From: Riptortus pedestris
Taxonomy: Eukaryota; Arthropoda; Insecta; Hemiptera; Alydidae
Reading direction: 5' to 3'
Assembly: GCA_019009955.1 (NCBI GenBank)
Contig: CM032228.1
Coordinates: 224,214,001-224,278,000, forward strand
DNA: 64,000 bases
The notes below the pieces were generated by a model, which saw nothing but the letters and a program-made list of their open reading frames with translations, was not told where the DNA came from and searched no databases. This document shows positions 1 through 10,225 of the stretch, piece after piece. How positions within the stretch are numbered: position 1 is the first letter of the stretch; every line of letters begins with the position of its first letter. The translations under genes were made by a program, and so were the position numbers.

Positions 1-99
1 GATACAACTACAATACTTAACATATTTATGGATATTCATTATTTCTTTTTTTTTTGTTTCTTTTAAGAGTAATAATGTTCTCTTTATATGTTTTTTTTG

Positions 100-175
100 G
101 GTGGTAACCTGTAGATAACCCGTCCCGATTAGCCTAAGTTGCAAAAAGTGGACGTTAATAAATAAATAATAATTT
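100..175 (+). mobile_element. SINE 3' tail fragment
   Basis: The stretch matches, in the opposite orientation, the 3' half of the tRNA-derived SINE at 52268-52493: a 'GGTAACCTGTAGATAACC' block, then 'TTGCAAAAAGTGGACGTTAA' and an AATAAATAA tail. Only the 3' end is present, as expected for a 5'-truncated or decayed insertion. Confidence 0.65.
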
Positions 176-179
176 ATAT

Positions 180-572
180 ATTTTTACTTTAATTTAAAGT
201 TGTTATTGTTAATTCTTTGTATTAAATCTCATACTTTTGAAATAATCTATGTATAAATTATTTGTAACCCACCACAAATGCATGTGATATGCTAACTTTC
301 ATGGCACATGCAGAAACTAAACGGCCTTCTTATAGGGTTACTATAGGAAGGAAACAAATAAAAAAAAAATATATATATATATATATAAACAAACAAAACA
401 AGCGGCCCTTCTGGAGGGTTCCCCTCAGGGACAGCCTCCTAAACGGCCCAACTGGGTAATGTTAAAAAAAATATCACATTTTTTTTTTTTTAATATTTCT
501 TTTTAAAACAAGAAATTTGTTGTTAAATTTTGATGGGCCTTGTGGAAAGGAGTGCAGCTTTGCATTGTGTCT
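180..572. other. AT-rich stretch, probably LINE 3' flank
   Basis: No gene seen. It holds T-runs, a short TA tract near 370-388 and two GGCC-containing blocks (AAACGGCC near 318 and 452, GCGGCCC near 401) that may belong to the 3' UTR of the minus-strand LINE remnant to its right. Confidence 0.4.
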
Positions 573-800
573 TTATTTGTACGAATGATAATTTATAATT
601 CTCGCCGAATGCTTAATAATGGTTGTAGACAAATTCTGGAGGTCGTTCGTGGATAATCCCAGTTCTTTTAGAGTTTCGGCCGTCCTTTGGGATATTTCAC
701 CTCTTGCACCGATCAGAAAGCCTTGGACACTCCATTTTTCAACTGAGTATTTTTCCTTGAAGTACCCACAGAAAGGTTCATAAATCCTTCTCTTTTCCTA
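573..800 (-). pseudogene. C-terminal remnant of a non-LTR retrotransposon (R2/NeSL-like) polyprotein
   Basis: Read on the minus strand, one open frame from about 800 to a TAA at 573-575 contains RRIYEPFCGYFKEKYSVEKW followed by SVQGFLIGARGEIS and ends near IIKHSARIINYHSYK. The 'Y..KYgVe.WSVqGFLIGARG.I' pattern is typical of the extreme C-terminus of R2-type LINE proteins in animals; the family assignment is from memory of that pattern. Nothing of the reverse transcriptase core is present, so this is a 5'-truncated copy whose 3' UTR probably extends towards position 400. A TA microsatellite follows on the right. Confidence 0.6.
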
Positions 801-840
801 CCTCTGTTGACTGGTTGATATTGGTTTCGAACCTTACTGT

Positions 841-843
<3 letters not shown>

Positions 844-884
<41 letters not shown>
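844..884. repeat. (TA)n microsatellite
   Basis: About 20 uninterrupted TA units, between the R2-like LINE remnant and a HINE-like fragment. Confidence 0.95.
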
Positions 885-890
<6 letters not shown>

Positions 891-904
891 AGTATATATG
901 TTTA

Positions 905-1083
905 TCTTTACAGTAAGAGGTTGGCAGACCGGTTTGTTTTGATTTCAGACGTTTCTTATTATCGTTTGTATTTATTCATTTAATATTGGTGTTGTTATGT
1001 TACACGAATTTATGTTTTTCTATTGTTAAACTTCAGGAGAGAAATCTTGTTTGCTTTCGCAGACCCTGCGTGCCGGACTTTTA
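905..1083 (-). mobile_element. HINE-like family, left-end fragment
   Basis: Minus-oriented left end of the dominant repeat. The end nearest 1083 reads as a diverged form of the family terminus (GCAGACCCTGCGTGCCGGAC), preceded by GAAATCTTGTTTGCTTTCGC, where GGGAAATCTGCTTAGTTTACGC is expected in good copies. The left part matches the long-type left module also present at 31290-31429 and 45516-45800. The right half of the element is absent. Confidence 0.7.
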
Positions 1084-1089
1084 TTTCTC

Positions 1090-2170
1090 CTTCAAAAGTG
1101 GCGTTGACTACCTTTATAAGAAAGCATTGTCACAATCTAAAAATTTGTTTAATATACTGGTTTAATATACAATTTTGTTTTTCTATCTTATATCGGGTTT
1201 TTACAACTACTTTTAATTTTATATCGTATGGTTAACGCTAACTGATGACGAATCTTACGTCTACAGTAGCCGCAAGGAATGTATAGCGGATCATATCAAA
1301 GTTAATATCAATGCAAACTCTTTTTTTGTAGGAATAGTTATCTTTTCTAAGATATTTACATTGCTCTCACATCTGAAAAAAATATATAATATAATAATGA
1401 TAGTATATAATATAATATAAGAAAGGTAGTCTAATAATTAGACAATCTGATTCCTTCTGTTAAATTTAATTAAAACAAATGTCTAATGTGATTAATTTTC
1501 TGTCAAGACACAAAACTATGTTATTTCCAAAAAAAATCTTCATCATTTCCCTCCCTTTTGGTTTTAATTGTGTAAATTTTCATTAGAGCGTTATTCATAT
1601 TCAGTTACGTCAAACGTTTTGGAGATACACTAAAACATTTTAGTTCTAAAGGAGTTAATGATTTTCACACCAGGAAATGCAATATATATTATAATAGACA
1701 TTATTAAGTTTATATTAGGTTTAATCAGGAAAAGTTCAAGTTACAAAAAATGTCACATTTTTTTTTTCAAGTAGAAGCTCACTGGCCGAATCCCCAAATA
1801 AAAACCTTATAAAAGAAAATGATATTAAATAAAGTTAATAATACATTAGGAGTACTGTTACAAGATCCCTAACCAAAAAATTGACAATAATTTGTTTAAA
1901 TAAAACTAGGTATTTTGCTTGAAGAAATAATTTATCCAGTTGCTTCCCTAGTTTTATTTCAGGACGAAATTAAAGCCATTTCTTTAGATAAAACATCGCT
2001 CTTAATATAATAAAGTTCAATATAAAGAGAGTTTTATGGCCAACAAACTTTTAATGGACCAAGACTTATATTACTACAATTAACTCAGCTTCCCTCTGTA
2101 TAGCAGCCATTATTCGGAGCAAAATTTATTTTTCATCTCGTACTGAAGTAAGTGAATATGGATATACATA
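1090..2170. other. AT-rich intergenic or intronic sequence, nothing recognised
   Basis: No conserved coding pattern or RNA gene seen on either strand. Homopolymer A and T runs only. Confidence 0.5.
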
Positions 2171-2171
2171 A

Positions 2172-2245
<74 letters not shown>
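2171..2245. repeat. (CA)n-(TA)n compound microsatellite
   Basis: About 13 CA units run directly into about 25 TA units. The same CA-to-TA compound occurs at 8070-8130 inside a HINE-like copy, but no family sequence is recognised on the flanks here. Confidence 0.95.
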
Positions 2246-2253
<8 letters not shown>

Positions 2254-2569
2254 ATATAAAAAATAAATAAAACCGTTGTCTAGATAGATGAAGATAAAAT
2301 TAAGAAAATTAAGTATCAATGAGGAAAATAAATATAATCTATTTTTCCAAATAAAATTAATAACTTAATTTACTTATTTTTTTTAATATACTGTCTTTTA
2401 TTTTTTAGTATATTTTAATACATTACTTCCCAATTAGCCATAGTAGTGGTGCATGGTAAATAGATACGTTAATAAATAATAATAAAGAAATATGCCACTG
2501 ACAAGGCCATATGATATGCGCACACTCAGACACACACACACACATACACACGCACACATCATTTTTTCT
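2246..2569. other. AT-rich stretch
   Basis: No gene. A weak SINE-tail resemblance (ACGTTAATAAATAATAATAA near 2466-2485) and a CA-rich tract at 2520-2560. Confidence 0.4.
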
Positions 2570-2728
2570 TATGTATTTATCTAAGCCCAGTTTCTGCTAG
2601 TGAGGCTCATTGGGATGACTTATACACAGGTTATCACCCTTTTCTAGCCAGGATGGAACTAAGGATTGTATTTAGCGTGTTCGTCACTTAAGAAATTCCA
2701 ATTGCCCACGTGCGAATTGACCCCATGA

Positions 2729-2731
<3 letters not shown>
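2570..2731 (-). mobile_element. SINE, 5'-truncated
   Basis: Minus-strand copy of the tRNA-derived SINE defined at 52268-52493. Shared blocks are GGTTATCACCCTTTTCTAGC (2629-2648), the 'ATTCCAATTGCCCACGTG' segment and a decayed B box (GCGAATTGACCCC on the plus strand). The A-box end is missing where the (CT)n tract begins. Confidence 0.65.
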
Positions 2732-2800
<69 letters not shown>

Positions 2801-2807
2801 ATATATA
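2732..2807. repeat. (CT)n-(AT)n microsatellite
   Basis: About 16 CT units followed by about 18 AT units. The Tc1/mariner-superfamily transposon to the right sits inside this AT tract, using one of its TA dinucleotides as target. Confidence 0.95.
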
Positions 2808-2809
2808 TA

Positions 2810-2952
2810 CAGGGTGTCCCCAAACCAAACGGCCAAACTTCAGGGATTGATAGAGGATCGAAAAACTAAGAAAAAAAGTCCTCTGGCGTATGCCTCGTTT
2901 TCGCTTCGTTTTTGAGAAAATCACAAAAAACCAAAAATAGTTGTGCAAAAAG
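2810..2952 (+). repeat. Left terminal inverted repeat
   Basis: About 143 bp, pairing with 4711-4847. The inner boundary is near GTTGTGCAAAAAG. It includes the paired block GAGAAAATCACAAAAAACC. Confidence 0.85.
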
Positions 2953-3225
2953 TGTATTTTTTTTAATAATGTATTTAAATTACAAAAAAACTATTGGCTT
3001 TTTGAGTAAGCTTAATTTTTTAATTTACGAGGAGTAAATTTAGAAAATATGAATATTCTCAAGCTTTCCTTATCAATAAAACGTCTAGGTTGAGTGTTTA
3101 AACTTAAAAAGAAAGGATTAAAATGTTTACTACCATTTTAATCCTTTTTGGGGGAATCCAGCCTCGCATTCTCACATTAGTGGTGTTGCTAGTACTGTTC
3201 AGTGAAGTCAACAAATAAGGCTAGA

Positions 3226-4293
3226 TTTACCAACGCTGAATACGCGGACATAGTCTAGTCTACGGATTCTGCGATGGCAATGCACGTCAGGCAGTTCGGG
3301 AATATCGCAGACGGTTTCCTGACCGAGAAACCCCACACAGAAGTGTTTTTACTAGCACTTTCAGAATGGCTTCGAGAGACTGGGTCCTTCTCATGTAATC
3401 GTCGTGGAAACCGTATGCAGGCTCCGATGGAAGCCGACCTGAGGCGAAGGGAGAGGATACTGAGGCACTTCAATACCAACCCTGGCACAAGCGTCCGGAG
3501 AGCTGCTTCAGTTCTAAGCATACCAAAGACAACCATTTGGCGCACATTAAGGGCTGACCGCAGGCATGCTTACCATGTACAAAAGGTACAAAATTTAATA
3601 CCCGCTTATTATCCCCGCCGATTAAATATTTGTAATTGGTACAAAGAACAATTGCAAAACGATGTAAACTTAAGTTCGAAAGTAATCTGGACGGACGAAG
3701 TGACTTTTACATGTGCGGGCATATTCAATCAAAGAAACTACCACCTTTGGGCACATGAAAATCCCCGCGCTGTTAGAGAATTTCACTACCAGCATGAGTT
3801 TTCTGTAAACGTGTGGGTCGGTCTTTGTTATAATCGCATAATAGGTCCCGTATTTTTACCTGCTCCACTTCACGCTGAAAGTTATCATCTATTCCTGGAG
3901 AATGACTTACGGGCACTTTGTAAGGTATCCCTTTGGAAACAAGGCTTGAGAGCAGGTTTCAACTCGATGGTTGTCCTGCACATTGCGGAAGGGCCGTACG
4001 AGACTGGTTGGACATCAACTACCCAGGTCGCTGGTTTAGGACGAGGTGGGCCGGTGCCTTGGCCTCCCCGGTCTCCGGACCTCACGCCACTAGATTTTTT
4101 CGTGTGGGGATACGTGAAAGAAAATGTCTACCGAGAGCCCGTCCGCACAAGGGATGACCTCGTCGAGCGCATCAGAATGGTTTGCAACCAGCTCACCGCA
4201 GAACAATGTTTAGATGCAGTGCGATCTGTGAGTACGCAATGTGATGCATGTATTGCAGCGAGAGGCCAGCACTTCGAACAACATTTACGTTGA
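3226..4293 (+). pseudogene. Broken Tc1/mariner-superfamily transposase (DUF4817-type HTH + DDE)
   Basis: DNA-cutting transposase of the surrounding element, now non-functional. Protein homology is spread over several frames. FTNAEYADIV starts at 3226 and then hits TAG. A 5-base tandem duplication (TAGTC-TAGTC, 3252-3261) explains the shift to YGFCDGNARQAVREYRRRF from 3261, the HTH region typical of this family. The frame open from 3274 to 4293 takes over near RETGSF and carries the first catalytic Asp (WTDEVTF), then loses the second: the segment with LDGCPAHCGRAVRDW (about 3960-4045) is one frame off. It resumes at PVPWPPRSPDLTPLDFFVWG with the third acidic residue. The uninterrupted 339-codon reading is therefore a chance join across compensating frameshifts, not a native protein. 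Confidence 0.85.
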
Positions 4294-4710
4294 CGCTTTA
4301 GAAATTAACGATGTAATTTTAGAGAAGGTAAAACCTTCACAATTTTCAGGGTTTTTTTTCTCACTGAGGTAGACCCATATAAAAACTGAAACATTTATGT
4401 TTTCCAAGTAAGAATATTTAATTATTTTATTAATTTTCTAAATTTTTAATCTTTTTTTATGTTTTAATCTTCAGTTATTGTTCATAATGTTATCTACTTT
4501 AAATAGGTAATTTTTTTTATACTATGAATATTTGAATAAAAAAGTATTTATTATTTTTTCTTAATAAAAAATTTTTTTTTTCAATTACCTTTCTGTTAGT
4601 ATAAGATTAGAATACTACTCTATACTAGAATACAATAATTGTATTGGAATAACATTTATTGCAAAAATTCATTCAAGGAATAAAATCCGCTCTTCCATTG
4701 GCCTTAACTA

Positions 4711-4847
4711 GTTTTTGCACAACTATTTTTAGTTTTTTGTGATTTTCTCGAAAACGAAGCGAAACGAGGACCAGAGGACTTTTTGTTTTAGTTTTTCGAT
4801 CCTCTATCGATCCCTAAAGTTTGGCCGTTTGGTTTGGGGACACCCTG
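4711..4847 (-). repeat. Right terminal inverted repeat
   Basis: Inverted partner of 2810-2952, ending GGGGACACCCTG next to the TA duplication. It differs by small indels, for example in the A/T runs around 4775-4795. Confidence 0.85.
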
Positions 4848-4849
4848 TA

Positions 4850-5955
4850 TATATAAACTTTGAGAATAATGTTTAATGTTTAATTGGGCTTGACAATAAT
4901 GGTAAAATTTAGTCTAAAACAAAAAGATAAGCTTCATTAGAAGGCTCCTCTAATGTAAATCTGTACAAAGGAGAAATCTGCATTCGTGATTTGCTTTGTA
5001 AACATTTTTGAATCTCTTTGCTGCTGATGGAGAAATCATCTTGTCATAGTCACAATAAAGTGGTGTCAGTGTCATTAGAATGACATACAGTGAACTGATG
5101 TGGTGGAAACCCACCATAGCAGTTGGCAACGAGGAATTAAACCATATTGGAAGCAGAACAGTAGTACGGACTGTTTGAAAGGCCATTTATTGATATTTAG
5201 ATTTTTTTTGTTGCTCAGTAGTCGATTAATGTCTCTTTATCAGCAACAATAAGATATCGTATAGTTCTATTACTTCAGAAATTTTTATATGATGTTTCAA
5301 ATCATTTTCATATCACTGAGGGGTATTGCTTCTTATGCCCATATTAGTTGCAAATAGACAAGACCTTACCCACCAACCTTTCACAACTACTTCATCACAG
5401 CAGCCCATACATTCCATCAGTCATGAAACACCTCCAAGAGAAACAACTTTACAATCAAATTTAATACTAAAATATTAAACTTTAGATTTAAAGAATTGGA
5501 TTTCTGCTCCTAATAATACCCGCTGGAGAAGAAGTAATGGTGCTTTTACCTACAACTGTTGATGATTTAACATAATTTTTATGATAAGGTGGCTTTAACT
5601 AAACTATTTTACTTCTATAATAATAACAATTTTAAATTGCTCAAACTGCGAAACGACAATAAATAAATATTTTATGACATAAAGAAAAAATATAATGTGT
5701 TGTCATCCTGTAGAAGGTATGGGCAGCCCTTACATATTGCGGGTTAAACTTTAGTGTGCAAATTCGTTCGCTTTTAGAAGTTGTGCATTTTAAAATAGTG
5801 TTCATAATTTTTAACGATAGGCATAAAATTATAACGGTAATGTAATTATAATACAATTTATTAAAATAACAAAATGAAATGAAAAAAATAGAGCATTATA
5901 ATTAAATCATAAAATTTGGAATTAGTACAAACAACGAAAGTTAAATAGCGACACC
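4850..5955. other. AT-rich stretch, nothing recognised
   Basis: No supported gene. The short open frames at 4950-5186 and 5641-5856 (minus) match nothing I know. Confidence 0.45.
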
Positions 5956-5959
5956 GAAA

Positions 5960-6160
5960 TCAATGCGCTTGACTTTGGGTAACTAATCCATCGATGTTTG
6001 GAATAATTCCACTTATACAAAGAAGAAAATTATTTTTCAAATTATCGTCAGTCAGCCTTGTAGGATGTTTTGATTTATTAACTTTCATCAATGAAAAGAA
6101 CTGTTCGCATTTACAAATACTGCCAAACGCACAAATCTCTCGTCATCTTCCTCATTTGGA
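5960..6160 (-). pseudogene. hAT transposase C-terminal remnant (dimerisation region)
   Basis: On the minus strand, ending at a TGA at 5960-5962, the frame reads FGSICKCEQFFSLMKVNKSK, then TRLTDDNLKNNFLLC and IIPNIDGLVTQSQAH. This closely follows the C-terminal dimerisation region of hAT transposases and their domesticated relatives (GTF2IRD2/EPM2AIP1/ZBED-type proteins), whose signature is 'FGStY.CEqlFS.MK..KSk.RtRLTDe.L'. The upstream part is fragmented: a neighbouring frame reads DDERFVRLAVF near 6130-6160. The DDE core is absent, so it is a dead fragment. I saw no terminal repeats. Confidence 0.72.
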
Positions 6161-6164
6161 GTAA

Positions 6165-7090
6165 GTAGTTTAATATTTGTGTTTAATTGGGTTTTTCAAA
6201 ATGTCTCGCGTTCTGGATCAAACGTTACCGCGGGTATTGGTTGCCCACATATGCTATAGAGTATTCAGGGGTGTAATGATTATTTTATTCAATTTTGAAC
6301 CTTTTTTTTTTTTAAGTTATTGAGGTTTTTCCCTTAACCCATTTGAAGCTAGAAAACATACGTTAATTTGTGTTTTATCTTTGGTACATACTCCACTGTA
6401 GACTGCGACACAACCACCACCACTGTAGACATTCTCCGGAACAAACGTATACGCCAGTGTCATTCTCTTGCAGTCTTCCGAAGAACGGACCTAGAGGAAA
6501 GGGTTAGTTTCCTAAATTTGCAGTCGAATTATTTCCGGAAGGCATAAATCATAGCAAAACGCCGGGAACCGCAATTCAGGGGAGCCATTTCAACCCCTAA
6601 AAGTAATAACCGCGCCGGAAATGACTGGAGTAAGGCAGCTTAATGCGAGGATGACGTGTAGAGAGGAGGAGGGAGGCCGCGTGCGACCTGTTCATTAGGG
6701 TGAAAAATAATAGATAATAGTATGGAGTAATTATTCATGGTTATACCATAGAGTGGGGCTGGTTGGGGCTGGCGGGTTTAGGGGTGTTAATATGGCTTAA
6801 TGCTGTTACAGACCTACCCTTCGGGCTTATTTATAGCGCAACTACGGGATTACATCTCGGCCCTCATATTACTCACCTAGCTGGGAGGATGTGTCTTCTC
6901 CGCCTGGCATAAACCACAAGATAAATGTTATGGATTTTTCCTGGTTATAATCCATGAAATATTCTATATCATATGTATCTATCTTCCTCTGGCTTGATAC
7001 ACATTATATACTATGCAGAGATAGTTTATTTTGTTTATAGGCCACGTCATGAGGCAAAGCTCCAGACAGAATTCCGAAGATGTATTAAAA
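6165..7090. other. Single-copy stretch with a GC-richer block (6370-6920)
   Basis: No gene recognised. The block at 6370-6920 is clearly richer in G+C and lower in microsatellites than its surroundings (CTACCCTTCGGGCTTATTTA, GGGGCTGGTTGGGGCTGGCG) and resembles no repeat here. It is a candidate non-coding conserved or regulatory element. Confidence 0.35.
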
Positions 7091-7632
7091 CCCTGCCAAG
7101 GATGGGCTGCATAAACTAAGCAGATTTCCCACCTGCTGGTATAACACACGTGATCTCATCTCACAATTTATTCAGTATTTCTATAAAAATGAAGGGGGGG
7201 GGGTGTTTACAAAAGGCTGAAAACTAATAATTCCAAATATCTCTGTAAATATTAACATTAAAGGAAATATGTATATAACGAAAATTAAATTTAAAATAAG
7301 ATGCGTTCTACTCACTTTTTCGATCCGATGCATAGTAACGGATATATTATAAATGTTTTAATTAACCCCCTCTGACCGCCCCCCCCCCCATGTCCGTTTT
7401 CAGCGGTTAATGAACCAGAAGTTTATTTTTATATAAAAAGTTTGAACATCGAGCTTCGTAACGATTAAATTGCGGCCACTGAATTGCGGCAACAGACAAA
7501 AATACATAGTTTTGAATGGACCTTATTTTCGTCATCTCCTTGGTATCGATAGAGATTTGAGGACATTTTTTGAAATTCACGTCATGTGGACAACCTCAAT
7601 AGATAATTTCCCTTAAGGGAAATCTGCTAATA
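7091..7632 (+). mobile_element. HINE-like family, full-length copy without microsatellite
   Basis: Starts with the decayed terminus GGGCTGCATAAACTAAGCAG, then GATTTCCCACCTG. It continues through the shared middle (AATATCTCTGTAAATATTAA, CGATCCGATGCATAGTAACG), a C9 tract (7380-7389) and GGCAACAGACAAAAATACAT, where other copies carry TA repeats. It ends in the intact palindrome TTTCCCTTAAGGGAAATCTG followed by CTAA. Both ends present, about 540 bp. Confidence 0.8.
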
Positions 7633-7891
7633 TTTGGTACAGATAGTACCTGCTATCCAATAGCTTTCCAGCTTCCAATACAACGAAAAGGTGTAAAATC
7701 CTTCATTCATTACATCACAGTTTTCGGGAACACCCTGCTCCGTTCCAAATGTTCAGAGGGAAGGACCTCCGGTGAGGAATGGCATTCACTTCCCAACACG
7801 GACCCAATAAGTACTAGGGGCACTGTATCGTCCAATGAAAATAATGTTGTTTGCCTAATCCCCTTCCACATTTACAAGTCTTTTTTGGAAA

Positions 7892-8068
7892 ATTAAATTA
7901 TCAACAGAATTGATTCTATAACATTTTTGATTCGCCTCATAATAACGGAGATATTTCTTTAGCCACACCCTCCCTCTGGCCCGATTTCTGCTGTTAGTGA
8001 ACTTGATCTTTATATTTTCATTGAAGGTTTAAATATCTAGTTAGGTTAAAAATTGCTATGCACAACCT

Positions 8069-8132
<64 letters not shown>

Positions 8133-8575
8133 AAACAGTGGGATTGTCCTAAGTGAGGTAAGCGAAATTAAAAGGTAAAGGCGAAGGAGGATGCAACTTC
8201 TTGGGCGAATCATAAAGGCGCAACGGTTTTGTCACAAGTATATTTGAAAGTAATGCCATAGGACAAAGGGGAAGAAAATCCTTTTTTAAGACAACAAATA
8301 TCTTTTGGATTTCTGTGGGTATAGTGAGAAGGGCAGTAAGAACACATGGAAGGGGGAAGAAAGAACACAATATTTGTAATTATAATACGAAGCATTTAGC
8401 TGTATCATAATACAGAAATATAAGTACATTTTTATATTAGAGTTCCGTTCATTATTTGCTTATTTTGGTCAACCACTGCTTAGGGTCGATTTCCATTTGA
8501 AGAAATGTTTAGGGAATTGAGTCATGAGTTGAACCGCAATAGATGATACCTCTTATAGGAAATGAACTACATAAT
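7892..8575 (+). mobile_element. HINE-like copy interrupted by a LINE fragment
   Basis: The left part (7892-8130) matches the family middle (TAATAACGGAGATATTTC, GTGAACTTGATCTTTATA) and runs into (CA)n(TA)n. The family right end resumes at 8440 (GTTCCGTTCATT, then CATTTGAAGAAATG, GTCATGAGTTGAACC, CTTATAGGAAATG). The intervening ~300 bp is foreign and contains a LINE piece. The left terminus is missing. Confidence 0.6.
8131..8400 (+). pseudogene. LINE endonuclease-RT C-terminal fragment
   Basis: A frame near 8180-8240 reads RRRRMQLLGRIIKAQRFCHK, matching the 'ErRL.LLGHIIRHNdF.tnIfE' pattern seen better preserved at 42900-42990, followed by an AAGGGGAAGAAAA remnant of the 'kGRGRPRK' segment. It is very short and shifted, so function is excluded. 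It sits at the TA tract of the surrounding HINE-like copy. Confidence 0.5.
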
Positions 8576-9139
8576 GGTGATGATGGAGCTTGTTATTGGC
8601 TAATGAAGAAGAAACGCTAGTGATGAGGATTATAGTCGGGTTGATGATGCTGGTGGAAATTTGTCAGACATAGCCCCGATGAAGGATGAAAAACATGAAA
8701 GAAACATGTGTTCTATATAGCTGAGACGGTGAGTGAGTGGTGTCTAGTCCAGGGAAGGCAGACAATATATCAGGGAGGCAATCCATGTTACATCCATCCC
8801 CTTGTCCCTTGGTCTTCTCTCTTAGTTTCTACACTCATTCACTTACATTTTAGAGAAATATCTTCTAATTCAGGTTTTCGTTATTTGAATTAATTGCTGC
8901 AGAAAACACCAAATATGCCAGTGATAAAAACCCATTATTCTTTTAAAGGTTAAGAATTAATTAATAAAATTAAAGAAACTGACGAGTAAGAGACCAGTGA
9001 GTAACTCCTGCTTATTTTAAATATAGAACTTACATCAAACCGTAGCAGATGTACCCATTTGTCAAAACAATCTAACTGATAAAGTAAATCGTGAATTCGA
9101 TTCTGACCTGGGTAATTGCAATTTATTTAGAGAGGAACT
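8576..9139. other. Single-copy stretch, nothing recognised
   Basis: No gene or repeat family identified. Confidence 0.4.
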
Positions 9140-9223
9140 CGAGAATAGAATACGAGACCAGTTGTCGTATCAACATGTGAGGAATCTTCTAGGTTTACAC
9201 AGCCTCTGAATGACGGACTTTTT
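9140..9223 (-). mobile_element. HINE-like left-end fragment
   Basis: AACATGTGAGGAATCTTCTA then GGTTTACACAGCCTCTGAAT and GACGGACTTTTT match the minus-strand left terminus. Only the terminal ~80 bp is present. Confidence 0.6.
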
Positions 9224-9649
9224 CCTATTTGCCTTCCGTCTTACCAAGACCAGATAGGAGGAACATGTATAAACATTAGCAAGAAGATAGGAGAAACTGC
9301 TGATATATATTGTGACATGTGTCTTGTTGGCGTGTGACAATATTATATTGACATTCAACATCCTGTTGCCTAACTTAGTACGAACATGTTTTTAACAGGT
9401 TATAAACATTTAATTTTATTAAGAATATTACAGTCTGAGAGAAGCAGCCTCTCCCTGCCTGGCAAGGAAGTCAAGAGCTAAGGGGAAATGGCACTTGATA
9501 AGGAAATAGCCACTGCTATCACTTCTCTTTACACTTCTATAGGAGATCTCTGGGCCATCTTTAAAAAGTAATATCAGGAGAACATCATCCTGGCGTTATC
9601 TCAAAAGTCGAAGCAATTGGGTTTTTTGAGGCATTCCTTATTTCTAAAA
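9224..9649. other. Unassigned stretch
   Basis: No gene recognised. GC-moderate 9430-9600 without repeat similarity. Confidence 0.35.
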
Positions 9650-9917
9650 AACACCGCCACGCAGGGGCTGCGTAAACTAAGCAGATTTCTCAAGACGCTG
9701 CAGATCTGCATCTGAAGCACTTTGATGGCTCAAGAGATCTAATCGAAAATCCCATTAGTATGAGATTTATGAAGAGCTCAATACTGAAAATGAAATTCGA
9801 ACCGGGTCCGAATTCAGTTAACGAACTTGGTCATCAGTTTTACATTAAACGAGAAAATATCGAGTTTGGTAGGAATCAATAATAAATTATCACTAAAGCG
9901 CTACAAGACACACGCAC

Positions 9918-9981
<64 letters not shown>

Positions 9982-9988
9982 ATATATA
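9650..9988 (+). mobile_element. HINE-like copy, internally deleted
   Basis: The left terminus is excellent (CACGCAGGGGCTGCGTAAAC, TAAGCAGATTTC, 9658-9690). The family right half begins again near 9815 (GTTAACGAACTTGG, CATTAAACGAGAAAATATCG) and reaches the TA array at 9919-9990. The palindromic right end is absent: a LINE fragment follows the microsatellite directly. Confidence 0.7.
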
Positions 9989-9990
9989 TT
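9919..9990. repeat. (TA)n microsatellite
   Basis: About 35 TA units with one TTTA interruption, at the microsatellite position of the HINE-like copy. Confidence 0.95.
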
Positions 9991-10225
9991 TGAACTACGT
10001 ACGGGCACAATAAAACAGTAGGAGCGATGGGACAAAACAGAAAAAGGCAAGCATTTAAAAACATTCATCCCAAATCTTGAGGAATACATCAACACCTGCA
10101 CTATCACTGACTATTACTCGACACAAGTACTCACTGTACACAGGACTACTAAATATTATTTTCATAGCTTCAAAATACTAAATAACAAAGTTGTCCCTGT
10201 CGAAGAACGAATGAACAGATTATAG
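9989..10225 (+). pseudogene. LINE (R1/jockey-like) fragment downstream of RNase H
   Basis: A single frame from 9989 reads FELRTGTIKQ-stop-ERWDKTEKGKH, then LKTFIPNLEEY, YYSTQVLTVHRTTKYYFHSF and ERMNRL before a TAG at 10223. The 'W..rWd.t.kGr..' and 'tQvLTgHg.f..Ylh.Fk' patterns are those between the RNase H region and the terminal CCHC of R1/jockey-type LINE proteins. The second match has lost the usual G-H-G and the cysteines, so the copy is well decayed. There is an in-frame TAG after KQ. It abuts a HINE TA tract. Confidence 0.6.

Larger units (their letters stand above)
2810..4847 (+). mobile_element. Complete Tc1/mariner-superfamily transposon with long inverted repeats
   Basis: The element begins CAGGGTGTCCCCAAACCAAA and ends with the reverse complement (TTTGGTTTGGGGACACCCTG), flanked on both sides by a TA duplication (2808-2809 and 4848-4849). 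The terminal repeats are unusually long: 2810-2952 on the left and 4711-4847 on the right remain alignable throughout, with scattered mismatches and small indels. It holds a single decayed transposase gene on the plus strand. TA duplication, termini and a DDE transposase with an N-terminal HTH place it in the Tc1/mariner superfamily. The mismatches between the two repeats show it is old. Confidence 0.9.

Noticed and set aside
3255..3545. 96-codon minus frame in the Tc1/mariner-superfamily element
   Set aside because: Antisense shadow of the transposase.
9827..10107. Frames with long (IY)n on both strands
   Set aside because: Translation of the TA microsatellite.
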